Source: Liopterus haemorrhoidalis
Taxonomy: Eukaryota; Arthropoda; Insecta; Coleoptera; Dytiscidae
Direction of reading: 5' to 3'
Assembly: GCA_963971575.1 (NCBI GenBank)
Contig: OZ020616.1
Span: 40,018,250-40,082,249, forward strand
DNA: 64,000 bases
Shown piece by piece: positions 1-11,065 of the stretch; within the stretch, counting starts at the first letter, position 1, and each line of letters opens with the position of its first letter. The notes under the pieces are model-generated. The model was not told the origin of the DNA, ran no database searches, and worked only from the letters and a program-made list of their open reading frames with translations. The position numbers and the translations under genes are program-made.

Positions 1-520
1 AGTAATAAAAATTTCAATTGAAAAGAATCTTGGTCGATCATGAATTACAATGTGCAGTCTACTCTGGTGCCCATCTTTCTCTTGGTCTTCCTCGGTCTCT
101 TACTCTTCTAAAGCTCTAAAAGTTCTTTGTTTTTGAAAAATATGTATATATATTATTTTTTAATTTCGTGTTCGGTATTCAAGAAAACTCTTTATAATTA
201 GATCTGTGTTTTTCAACCTTTCCCAATTAACTGCCCACTGAGCAGAGTGCGAAAATTGTTAAGACATACCGTCAGTTTTGTAATAAGAAATTTTATAATT
301 ATACAGAGTGTTTGAAAATGTTATTTACTTAAAGTTCAATAACATTTTTTCATTGTCTTATTTCAAAATAATTTTATTGTTTTTAGAGGATTTAATTTTT
401 ATTTTAATACTGCATGAAAGACAGGGAGCACTTCGGTTGTAAAATATATTTGGTTTAAAAATATTCCATAATTTTATGTTATTACAGAAAGAACTGTTGC
501 CTCAAACATTTAGCATATAT
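1..520. other. no gene seen
   Basis: AT-rich sequence, presumably intron of nsl1 or intergenic. I see no exon or element end. Confidence 0.4.
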
Positions 521-647
521 GGTGCAATTCTGTGGCAAATCTATAAGCTACAGACGATCGTATATAAGGAGTTGTTTTGTGTGTTGTTATGGACAGTTTC
601 TTATAGATTTTGTCTGTAAGATTACAGATTTACCACAGAATTGCACC
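521..647. mobile_element. short palindromic MITE (family GGTGCAATTCTG), copy 1
   Basis: A 127-bp element with terminal inverted repeats GGTGCAATTCTGTGG / CCACAGAATTGCACC. The middle is shared, in opposite orientation, with 15685-15806, and the ends with 17174. The same ends bound a larger element at 16029-17174. Confidence 0.75.
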
Positions 648-764
648 ATTAGCCATACTTGCTTATAGATACCTACGAAATCCTACAGTGGGTGAACATT
701 TATATTTCATGTAATTATTATTATTGTTCTTTTAATATTAATGTTGATAAGATACTAGCAAGTA

Positions 765-832
765 AACGTTCTTGGCTGGGATTCGAATCTAGGACTTTTG
801 GCACGTTAAAAAAAGGTCACAATTGAGGTCGA
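765..832 (-). repeat. tRNA-like SINE head, degenerate copy 1
   Basis: On the minus strand a pol III B-box-like GATTCGAATCCC follows GTGCCAAAAGTCC. The same arrangement recurs at 46202-46256 and 51720-51782. No intact cloverleaf, so an old tRNA-derived SINE rather than a tRNA gene. Confidence 0.45.
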
Positions 833-1549
833 TCCATACGCCTTGTATGCTGGCAAATACGGAACTTTTCGGTGTGTGAATATAGTGTGGGGGAGTAATT
901 CAATCCCAAGATGGGTTTTATTGGATTTTTTTTATTTTTATCTACATCTGTTTTGTTCGACTACATATACTTTTATAAACCCACATACGAAAAAAAGATT
1001 ATATCGTTCAATAAAAATATCATTTTTTATCTGATTATGGAGCAATTTGATAAAATTGTTTTTATAATAAAGTTGACGGCATACTTGGAGTATAGTTTCA
1101 GCTTGTTGTCTTGAGAAATTTGTTACATCAGTTTTAATAATTCAAATTAGAGTTCACATGTTTTCCTTTTTTGATTAATTAGAATATGAAGGACATTCTT
1201 AAAATTAAATTTACACTTAGACGCTTCCAGTTTAGGCGGTACGATTTTTTAGTCTTCGTAAGTATCAAACATTTATTCTTATAGGAAATTGATTTGTCTG
1301 TTACTTTGTAATATTTTATAGTAAAATAAATAAAAATACTAAATTTCTAGGTAAAATATCACTTTATTATTTAATAATAACACCACATACAATTGGCATT
1401 ATCAAGCGATTCAGTTAAAGTAATGAATGGAGAACATTAAGGGCAGGTTTCTGAAAGCTTAGCCGAGTTTAGCCATTTAGTTAAACTCGGTTACAATATA
1501 ACAATCCCATAAGTAACCACAGCAACCATTTTCTGACCATTGGATTATA

Positions 1550-2102
1550 CACACACCGGTAAATTTAAAGAAACAGACTGAAAATTATGTTTTTTTTTTT
1601 TAAATTTTATTATTTTGTAGCCTATATCTAGATAACTTTGAATGTTCTACTAAACAATGAACGAAGATTGTATCGACGCTAAGGAGAACAAAATGTACCA
1701 TTTAATTTTGCTACTACTGTATCTTTTGGTGGAGGTTCAATTATGGTGTGGGGTGGAATATGTTTGGGAGCTCGCATAGAGTTAGCGGTGATTGATGGCG
1801 GAGCGTTAACTGCAGATAGGTACATCTGAGATATTCTTCAAGACCATGTTGTGCATTTTACCCCATCGGAGAAAATTTTACCCTAATGCAGGATACTACG
1901 CGCCCACATGTCGCTCACTGTCTAACAGACTTTTTAAAACAAGTGGGTATAAAAACAATGGGTTGGCTAGCGTGCTCCCCTGACCTCAACCCGATTGAAC
2001 ATTATTCCAAAAATACATCGTACTAGAGATATCAACAATATGTACACTACAGGGAAAATAATTAGATTTTTATGTCTGTTCCTTTCAGTTTGCCGGTGTG
2101 TG
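1550..2102 (+). mobile_element. Tc1-like transposon relic with TA duplication
   Basis: Ends CACACACCGG / CCGGTGTGTG, flanked on both sides by TA, with about 40 bp of imperfect inverted repeat. Inside is a decayed transposase. The 553 bp length is far below a full Tc1 (about 1.6 kb), so it is internally deleted. Confidence 0.8.
1655..2015 (+). pseudogene. Tc1-like transposase fragment
   Basis: Catalytic-domain remnant in several frames. One frame reads VSFGGGSIMVWGGI, the classic strand before the catalytic region. A shifted frame then reads LMQDTTRPHVAHCLTDFLKQ and SPDLNPIEH, the second catalytic Asp and following helix of the Tc1 family. Stops and frameshifts make it non-functional. The N-terminal DNA-binding half is gone. 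Confidence 0.85.
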
Positions 2103-2365
2103 TAGTTAACTAAGCTTTCAGAAACCAGCCATCAGTGTACAGTCCTTATATAATAGCTGCTTTCCTTTTACAAGTTAAAATGCTTGGTTAAGCTAAGAAG
2201 TTAGTCAAATGTCTTAGCAAGGGAAAAGGGGGAGGAAAAAACTTAGTTTATCTTAGCCAGTGTCTTATAAATGGAACGCTCTTACAACTTAGATTAACTT
2301 AGCTTAGCTTAGATTTCTTAAGTAAAGTGGTAAAAGGAAAGCGCCTAATATCAGTACAGAATAAC

Positions 2366-2835
2366 CTAATTAACAAATACTTGGAAAATTGGGGAATATC
2401 CCAAATCTGTTTGTTTATTGAGGACCGGTGCGTTCTGCATCGGATGTTTGAAAATTTCAAGACATTCAAACAGATTAAGTTTATAGCCCTTATTTACATA
2501 GTGTAATGGTTTTAAACAATTTGCATTAACAGAATGACCTCTAGAAATATGTTTACAGTCTTTAAGATTGTCACTAAATGTATATATCAAGATTAGAATT
2601 AAATTCTCTAATATGTTCTTTTAATCTAATATTGAAATTTCTATCTGTTTGACCTATATACACGTATATGCTATTGCATTCACATGTCATTTTATAGACT
2701 CCAGACTTAAAAAGGGCGTTAATAGAGTCTTTAGCGTTAAAAAGACAATTATATATTTTTGACGCGGGTTTAAATGCAATCTTTAAGTTGTGTTTTTTGA
2801 GTAAATGTTTTACATGGCATAGAAATTGGTGGACA
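2366..2835 (-). pseudogene. Penelope-like element fragment, GIY-YIG endonuclease
   Basis: The minus strand from about 2835 reads KKHNLKIAFKPASKIYN, then LFNAKDSINALFKSGVYKMT and CECNSIYVYIGQTDRNFNIR and LKEHI, then after a one-base frameshift near 2590 CKHISRGHSVNANCLK, ending in TAG at 2366. GVYKMxCxC...YIGQTxRxFxxRxxEH is the GIY-YIG nuclease core with the N-terminal Cys pair used by Penelope-like retroelements, which carry it after the reverse transcriptase. The transcriptase itself was not found upstream (higher coordinates), so this is a 3' fragment. Confidence 0.8.
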
Positions 2836-3119
2836 TAAAGAAGTTTATTTCACCCACGTGGAAACTTGAAACTGACTATTTAATACCATACATAATTTAT
2901 CAGAACTGCAGAACTTTTTCTTTGTTCTGAAGTTGAAATTTATATATTTTTCTTCCTATTTTTAAAACTAGTTTACAGTCATTATAAATCGTTAATGTAT
3001 TAATTTCAGTTCTAGATTATGTACGTTAAAATAGTTTTCCCTTTTTTTTTTGTTTTTTTTTTAAATTTTTTTTTTTGAATTGCGCAAATAGACTTTTGCT
3101 TTGCACCAGAAATTTTAAC

Positions 3120-3600
3120 TAACTTTTTTTTCGATATTTCAAATATTTTGGATATTTCAGAAACTTTTCGTACGTGAAATACTTTACATATTTCAAATAC
3201 TTGAGCAATACAAGAATTTTTCTGAAATACTTGTAGTATTTCAATTGCATTCATAGGATTTAAAAACTTCTTGTACAGTGAAAGACGATTATAACGCGGG
3301 TTTCGGGGGGCGTATCCTACCCGCGTTATATGATAACCATCGCGGTATAAACGAGTGTTGGGCGCATTAAAACATAAATGGTAAAAAAAAAATACCCGCG
3401 GATTATCCGAATGTGCCTTATAAAAGACGCGTTATAACCGGCCTCTACTGTATTTAAAATACATTTAGAGTATTTGAAATATATTATTTCAAATACTTTT
3501 TGAAAGTATTTGATTTTTCAAATACTTTTTATTAGTGATGAGTAATAGTATTTGTTATTTCAAATACTGTGATCGGTATTTGATATTTCAATCAATTGTC
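3120..3600. repeat. ATTTCAAATACTT-rich repeat tract
   Basis: Many variants of TATTTGAAATACT in both orientations on either side of the pogo-like MITE. The same motif fills the hAT MITE at 58596-59076, so this is probably a decayed relative. Confidence 0.5.
3276..3450. mobile_element. pogo/Tigger-like MITE with TA duplication
   Basis: 175 bp with ends CAGTGAAAGACGATTATAAC and, inverted, CAGTAGAGGCCGGTTATAAC, flanked by TA on both sides. CAGT ends, TA target and CGCGTTATA-rich subterminal sequence fit non-autonomous pogo/Tigger elements. Confidence 0.75.
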
Positions 3601-3790
3601 TTTTACAACCTTTAGAGGGTTTTTCTTCTTTTACCTTCCGCTGTCACGCACTAATCTTCTCCAATTATGGGCATCGATTCTTTGCAGGTATTTGTGCACA
3701 TTATCCAACCATCTTATTCTAGGTCTTCCTCTTGGTCTGTTTGTACCTGGAACGCTATCAAATATATTTGATATTTGAAATACATTTACT
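3598..3790 (-). pseudogene. LINE ORF2 C-terminal fragment
   Basis: The minus strand reads GTNRPRGRPRIRWLDNVHKY then LQRIDAHNWRRLVRDSGR and a stop at 3631. G-R-P-R-x-R-W-x-D at the C-terminus with NWRRL-x-x-D is typical of the 3' end of jockey-type non-LTR retrotransposon proteins. No reverse transcriptase domain follows upstream, so it is a 5'-truncated or embedded scrap. Confidence 0.7.
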
Positions 3791-3872
3791 GAATATTTGG
3801 TACAGCTCTGCATACAAGATAATGAATTATTAGCATCAGTTTTTATTTACAGCCTGTAGTTATTTTTTAAAT

Positions 3873-4027
3873 CAGATCAATTCTGTAATAAGTTACTGTG
3901 TAACGTTACTACAAGATAAAATATTTTAAAAAGTATAATAACTTTCATTCATGATAGTAACTGACCTTGCTCATAGTGACATATTTAGTTACTATGATCA
4001 TAGTACTGAGTTACAGAATTGGTCTGT
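3873..4027. mobile_element. 155-bp MITE (family CAATTCTGTAA), copy 1
   Basis: Ends CAATTCTGTAATAAGTTACT and, inverted, CAATTCTGTAACTCAGTACT. Copies at 13328-13482 and 22396-22561 share the internal GATAGTAACTGACCTTGCTC. No coding capacity. Confidence 0.8.
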
Positions 4028-4939
4028 ATGCGCTTAGTTACATTTTTAGGAAAAGTAAATTAGGTACACGCTAAAGCTTTAATATATATTTTACAGAGAA
4101 TGCATAATTCCTGAAAAGTCTCTAGCGACTTCTGTAAATGTTTAGTTTCCTAATTTTCCTGAAATTCTGGAATACTTCTGGAAACTCCTGATATCGAGAT
4201 TTCAGGATTATCAGTTTATACGGAATACAGGATCCCGGGATTGGGTACTCTACATAAGGTCTTACAAAATTTGTACCCGGCTCTGGTTGTATAGGGGTTG
4301 ATTTTTTATAGAATTCAATTACATATGATCGCCATTATGCTGCAAGATATTGGTCTCTGTTGTACCAGTTGAAACTTGTAGGAAAAGAGATATAAATCCC
4401 GCAATACTCTTTGTAATAACGATCTTGGTATTTCACCTTGAGCAATTTTTTTGGTCTAAATTTCTATCTTCTTCAGCAATAGCCCCAACGCGTTGTAAAT
4501 TTTCATAAGTGCGACGGGTTTCCTAGTCGTCCTACTTGAGACTGATCTGCCACAGATCCTTATTGCTAAAACCGTGCAATTAGATATATCATGAAATTAA
4601 AGTGTACTTTTCTTGTTGCAAAATGTCGACGATACGCTCTTTGCGTTAAAACTATCGACTTTTTCGCATAATAAAACTCAGATTACTTTAATTCGCTCGT
4701 TTGACGTGTATATTGGATGTGACCTTCTAAAACTGAAATATAAATTTAAATGTTTATTTTATTAAAAACAGTTATTGTTAGTTTTAGCCCCTATGCAACC
4801 AATACGTGCATAATTGACGTAAATAAACAATATACATATGCTGTTTTCTTTTGTATAGTTATCGTATAATCAGTTCCTTTATATTATATTCGAAACACGA
4901 TATTTTCGATTGGTTTATCGGAACGTAACCTCATGGCGT
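4028..4939. other. no gene seen
   Basis: AT-rich, no exon or transposon end that I can support. Confidence 0.4.
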
Positions 4940-5399
4940 AATAGATCAGTCGAAACTGACGTCACTCTCACGTGATTTCGCACCGTGGAGGTGTATTGGT
5001 ATGATTTATTTTGTTATTTTCGCTGATTGTGCAGTGAGTTTACGTGCTTATAAATATTTTTTTTTAACTTTTTTTGTGCTAGTAACTGTCTCTTGTCAAT
5101 AATCAACAACTATAAGTGTAAAAATGTTTTACATTTAACTGTGAGTGGTTAATAATAATCGAACTTTTTAAGGTGTTGTAGGTATAAAAAAAAAACCCTT
5201 ATAACGTCACTCATGTGTCTGTCTGTACGTTAAAAATTATAGCCAAACGGCTTAACACAGAAAGTTGAAATTTGTCATGATTATGCAACTCTTTGACCCA
5301 CATATAGGAAAAATACTGAGAGTTCAAAAAAACTCATCTAGAGATAAAAATAAACAAATATGTATTTAATAAAAAAATTTTTTTTTTTTTTTTAATTTT

Positions 5400-5960
5400 G
5401 ATTGGCATATTAAATGAAACCTCTTAATCCGATGATCACCATGCAAATTTTTATTTTCGAAAAATCAATTTTTTTATGGGATTTTTGCCAAAAAGGTGTC
5501 TAAAAGCTTTTGTCCCCCACCCTATCTCCCAGAGGGGCTGATCTAAAAATCCGGAAAAAAACTCCGTAAACATTGATGGGAACCGGAATAGTTCAACAGG
5601 AATTTTTTGTCAGATAAGTGTTTCGAAAAGAGACGATTTTTTTGTGTCGTTGATAAAAAAAAAAATATTTAAAAAAAATTTATTGTGTGGTATCAAAAGA
5701 AAGCTGTTAAGACGTAGATTAAGGAACTATAAATAGTTTTTTGAAATTCGTTTCTTTTAACACGATTTTAGCCAAAAATGTTCTAAAAAAAGTTCTTAAC
5801 CCGCACTCCTTTACCCAAAGGGGTTAAACAAAAAATCTGAAAAAATTATAGATAATGTATATTGATCTGAGCCGGAAACGTTCGACAGGAATTGATCAAA
5901 TTGTGTTTTTGAAAAATATGGCAGTTTTTGTGTTTTTGACAAAATTAATTATTTTTTTAA
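5400..5960. repeat. diverged tandem duplication (about 290 bp)
   Basis: The segment around 5400-5665 and the one around 5690-5960 share ordered motifs: a dotted run of TTTTGCCAAAAA/TTAGCCAAAAA, CCCAGAGGGGCTGA/CCCAAAGGGGTTAA, AAAAATCCGGAAAAAA/AAAAATCTGAAAAAA, and GACAGGAATT/AACAGGAATT. Non-coding. Confidence 0.55.
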
Positions 5961-6139
5961 TTCATGGTTAAATTATGGCTAATAATGTTATGGATTTTTT
6001 GTATTTATAACTAAGAAAGTGCGTGTATGTTTTTGAAATTAGAAATAATAAAAAAATAATATTTTTTTTAATAGTTGCGAACTGAGTTACTCACACCACA
6101 CCACACTACACTCTACACTGTAAAATATATCTTATTATA

Positions 6140-6361
6140 GGTCGTTTATTTTCGAAACAACACGATGAGTCATCAAATTGACACGAACTTCAGCTATTTT
6201 ACCAGTGGCGGTCCGAAACACAAACAAGGTACCAAACAAACAGCTGACCAATAAAATAATATTTCATACACCACGCTACTGCTTTGCGTGCGCGCAGACG
6301 CAGTAAGCTCTCAGTCAAAAACTCGTTTCTGCGCAATGTGTTGTTTCGAAAATGTACGACC
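6140..6361. mobile_element. 222-bp MITE (TTTTCGAAACAAC family), copy 1
   Basis: Ends GGTCGTTTATTTTCGAAACA and, inverted, GGTCGTACATTTTCGAAACA, flanked by TA on both sides. The interior (CAGTGGCGGTCCGAAACACA, TGCGTGCGCGCAGACGCAG) recurs inverted at 47459-47678. Confidence 0.8.
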
Positions 6362-7514
6362 TATAATCTAATGAAGACTTCAACACGAAGCATATGCAGA
6401 AAAAAACGCTGGGATATTTGGCAAATTATTTAAATTTTCTTTAAAAAAATTAAATGGAAGCTCTTAGGTCTCAACGAATAAAACTGATTATCAAAAAAAC
6501 TGTTGATTTTGATGAGATAAATATACCTAGACATCCAGTATTATGTTGGCTTCTTACACTTATTAAATACCTACAAAACCCTGAAATGTGTGAAAATTCA
6601 CACTTCACTTCAATTTTTTATAAGTTAAATGTCGATTTTGTATGACTTTTAATGTTATTTATGTCATTTAGTTATTTTAAATATATTTCTAGCAGTGTAT
6701 CTAGTAGTGTGAAAAATGAATTAATGTCTACTGCGAGCTTTAGAATTAATTAATTGTCATCACTGTTGTTTAATGTCATAAGTTTATATTGTTATATAAA
6801 GATTGCAGTAGACATTATTTTATTTTTCCATAGCTAACCCTTATGTAATTACTTTTTGAACTCATGGTATAAACAAATAATGGATAACATAATAATAATA
6901 TAAAAAACATTTTACCCACCAGATAAAAAATACAAACTACAAACTCTAGCGTATTTCTGTTTAAGTTTATCATAATATGTTCATCATACTCTTTATGATT
7001 TAACATTTGTTACGTTAAAATACAATTTTACGTTTAATTACACCATGACAACTTATTAATTCTCCCTGTATACTAAATATACACCTTAGAAACAACGTGG
7101 ACATAAAAACAACATAATTTGAAGTGCCAAATTTAAATAATGCTAATTTGAAAATCGTCTATTTAATATGAAAGTATATGGCTCTAGCAGTTTGCGATAT
7201 CTCCACCACATGAAATGACGTCATGAGGACCACGTGATTAGACTGATCTATTGTCATTAGATCTGATGAGGTGACTCGCCTATCTTAACATGTTTTGATG
7301 GTGGCAACTGTAATTTTTGTTTATTATTCCGCTCTGTTCTTCAGGTTCACTGCTACTGAATTTTTATTATATTCCGCGGTTTGTCAATTGTATTATAAAT
7401 TTATTACGTCATACCAGTGAACAAAATTTAACGTGGTTAATAAATTTCACACTTATCTGTTACTGTTGCGGTTGTTTTCTTTTGTGTCTTATGGTGTTAT
7501 TATTTTATTTTTAG

Positions 7515-7818
7515 GAGTAAACGAGCGGCATGGAGGTACGCAAATGAACGTGCACAGGTAGCATCTCGATGGGCGTGGCTGCAGGCCCAAATATCGGACC
7601 TGGAGTATCGTATCCGGCAACACAACGACCTCCATCGACAGATACGAGCGTGCAAGGGTGCTGTGACGCTATGTGAACCGTCGAACTCTAGTAGTACGAC
7701 GGGCTCGACGAGTCCAATGTGCCAGGCGAGTGCGACGGACGTTTCGCCGAGCGCGGTCAACGGCTACAGGGGACAGTTGCCTGGAGCCACGCCGCAGACT
7801 AAAACTCAGGATGAAATG
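7515..7818 (+). CDS. nsl1: nsl1 coding exon A (first visible)
   Basis: Acceptor TTTTTAG precedes 7515 and donor GTGAGT follows 7818. One base completes an upstream codon, then 101 codons end in phase 0. The translation starts [19 protein letters not shown] and holds the conserved KANSL1 helix [15 protein letters not shown], followed by a Ser/Thr-rich stretch. The exon is clearly more GC-rich than the flanking introns, as expected for a real exon. The preceding exon was not found in the 7.5 kb upstream. Confidence 0.9.
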
Positions 7819-10800
7819 GTGAGTTGCGGTTTTATAGAACAGAGGTTTTAAACATTTACGAAAGTTTTATGTTCACTTAAAGGTCGTTTCTTTAAGGAAT
7901 CTATAGACATGCCTTTGTTCTTGTCAAACAGTAACTTTTAATGCAGCTGTACTATCTTTTACTGCTTTTAGTAAGTCTCATTAATCTGTCGTTCTCTTTG
8001 TTAAATATCAACAAAGACGCCAACACAGAACTCTTTGATATAATATACTGTAGCTTAATAGTGGATATTATTAAAAAAAAAAAAAAACACCTGGATATTC
8101 AGTGATTTTTAAGAGTTTTCCTGCTGAAATTTAGTTTTGGGCAATTTACAAATAATTCTTTCTCCTGGCATTTCTCCTGGCATTTTCCCAGTTATTTGGG
8201 TTCTAATCTCGTAGTTTTTAGCTTCAACATCACTTTCGTTTCATTTAATTTCAAAATCTTTAGATATCTCTGAATTGGCGTTAACCATTTACCGTAAAAT
8301 CTCGAATATAGTGCACATACTTGATTTAGCCCTAAAGTTTCTGGTAAAATGGAAATTCGTATATAATCTCCACCCATAATTTATCAAAATTTTATTTTAA
8401 ATCACATAAAACATATGTTAACAAAACTTAAACTTTTAATAAAAAATCAGCTGTGGCCACAACAGGACCGACCGCCATCACAAAGTACTTGTACTGGAAT
8501 TTGTACTTATACTTGAACTTGTACTGGAACATACATAAAAAAGTCTCAAATAAAAGTTGTTAGTTTTTGCTTTTATAGCAACTTTTGTTAAATAATTTTT
8601 TTCGAAATATTTCTCTGTTGTGAAATGAAAAATGAAAAAGCGTACGTAAATATTTAGGTGTTACACATTTTTCTTCGTTTTTACCGACCACCAACATATA
8701 TAAGGGAGGTATTGTGATCATACCGATTTTGACACTTATTCTATTTGCACTGTTCAAAATTATTGAAATTTTTATTTACATTTATTTAATTTTACAGTTT
8801 ATTTTGAATAAGAGTCCAAATTTTCAAGTCATAGATAAAAAATTATTGACAAAACTTTAAATTTCGTATCACAATTACTGTTTCTGATTTCTCGACATTT
8901 TTATTTCTTGAGAAATAATGATTAGAATATATATATATATATATATATATATTTTGAATGTTGAAAATCTTGTAGAGGATAAAAACATGTTAAAATTGTA
9001 GTCAACTTTAAAGTGTTTATTTGTATTTATTTAAATAACATTAGAACAAATGGATAACGTGGCTTTAAAAATGATTATGAACATGTATAGAAAAATTTTC
9101 AAAAAATTAAGAAATTAATAATAATAGTAATAATTATTTTATTTAACTTGTTGGTAATCTTTATCTTTTACATAACAGTTTTAAACTGAACAAAAAATGA
9201 AATGTAATTGATTATAACAAATAATACAATAAATTAAAATAAAATATTGTAAAAATAAATGCTAATTAGCTAAATATTATAAATCGCTTCTAATCTATAA
9301 AAATACAGAAGATAAATTTTATCAAAATTAAATTATAATCAGTGACTCACTAAACATTATACATTTTTACTGACCGCCAACACATATAAGGGAGAGAGTC
9401 TCAAGATTTCGATGGATCTCCACGAATTGAGGTCCCTACATAACGTTTTGACTATTTTTAGTATGATGTCTGTCTGTCTGTCTGTCCGTCGGTCTGAGTA
9501 CACGTGCAGAACAAATTCGGCTAAAAGGATTTTTATAAAACTTCATATTGTAGCTTTTGACATCAATGGTTGATCAACTTTTGGTAAAAATCAGTTAACT
9601 AGAAATGGGAGTTTACTCGTGTCGGTTTTAAGTTTTTTCCGAATATTTTACAACAAAGAAATAATTCTGTTAAATAATTTATTTAACAAAAGTTGCTATA
9701 AAAGCAATAACTAACTATTTGAGACATTTTTTGATAAAACAGCATAATTTAAATAAGTACTTTGTGATGGTGGTCGGTCCTGTGGTAGCCACAGCAGATT
9801 TTTTTATATTATATATGTGTAAAAATGGACACAAATGCTTAAATAAACAACCTAAAATAAATAAAATAAACTAAACAATATGTGGGATATGTGACCACCG
9901 TCTTCATTAATATATATTCTGATTCTTCTCTTAATTGATTTAAATGATTAAACACAAATTCTTTAAACTTGCCAAATAGTTAAAAATGACAATAATAAAC
10001 AGTTTGTTTTTGTTGTTGCTCGATTATTTCCAACATGTCTTATATTGATGTCTTTCTCTGCCACGGCTTACTTTGACGTTTACTTAAAAAATCTCCTGTT
10101 ATCAGTTGAGTCGTACATAGCGTCTTATATATTCTTTTTGATATTTTTATCTTGATTGGAAACTGTCCATTTTATTCTTAAAGTCATACGCAGACATTTG
10201 TTGGCAATTTTTTTTGGATTTTGAGAAGTTTTCCACGTTTCTAAACCTTAAGCTATGTGAACTTGATTCGTTTAACTTTAAACTTGTTATTGTATTATGT
10301 CCCCTGCTTTTGCTTCATATGCTAACATCACTTGTACTAGTGACAGGTTTAACTTATTTGTTTCCATTTTTATATCGACCCAAAATATTAAAGCTTTCAA
10401 TTATAAATGATTAAAAATGGTAGATTAATTACAGGATAGTTTTTCCTTTACTAACAGTTTGTTAAAACGCTTTTTGCATTTGGATACGTGTAAGATATTA
10501 CTGTTTAATACATGTTTTTTACTGTTTCAAAGTTTGAAGTCCGCTGGTTTAAATTGATTCTGAGAAGATCTGATGCATGTCTTTGGCTTGTCGGACAGCA
10601 CGATTATTTTTTATTGTTTTTTAAAACGTGAGTTTAGATTTCATTTCTGTGAAATTGGTTTAGAATGTTATTAAATATTCTTTGATGACATTTTTATTTC
10701 ATATTTCTGATCTTTTGAAAATTATATGTATCATGCTTTTTTAAACATCATATTTAGTTATTTTTATCTCCGCAATTGTAAAAGGCCTTAACGAAATGCT

Positions 10801-10994
10801 GCCATTGTTCACGCTGATTTTATTTGACTCTAGCTTTCTCTGTATTCTTTCCCATCTTTTTACCGACCGCCAACATACGTAAGGGAGGTATTGTGATCAT
10901 ACCGATTTTGACATTTCGAGATTTCGATGGATCTCCACGAATTGAGGTCCCATATAACATAAAGTTTTGACTATTTTTAGCATGATGTCTGTCG

Positions 10995-11065
<71 letters not shown>

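Larger units (their letters stand above)
1442..2130. mobile_element. old inverted-repeat MITE interrupted by a Tc1-like element
   Basis: Outer ends GGCAGGTTTCTGAAAGCTTAG and, inverted, GGCTGGTTTCTGAAAGCTTAG. Without the inserted element at 1550-2102 it would be about 135 bp. Similar CTTAG-rich sequence continues to about 2330. Confidence 0.65.
4940..7252. mobile_element. candidate 2.3-kb inverted-repeat transposon
   Basis: AATAGATCAGTC at the left end and GACTGATCTATT at the right, with matching subterminal CACGTGAT/TGACGTCA and CTCCACC blocks in inverted order. The interior is AT-rich without a recognisable transposase. It contains the diverged duplication at 5400-5960 and the nested MITE at 6140-6361. 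Confidence 0.5.

Noticed and set aside
1..7514. Upstream nsl1 exon
   Set aside because: No open frame with family motifs and a matching donor phase was found; the exon is probably off the window.
7500..7760. Minus-strand frame opposite nsl1 exon A
   Set aside because: Shadow of a GC-rich exon; the plus strand has family motifs and splice sites.
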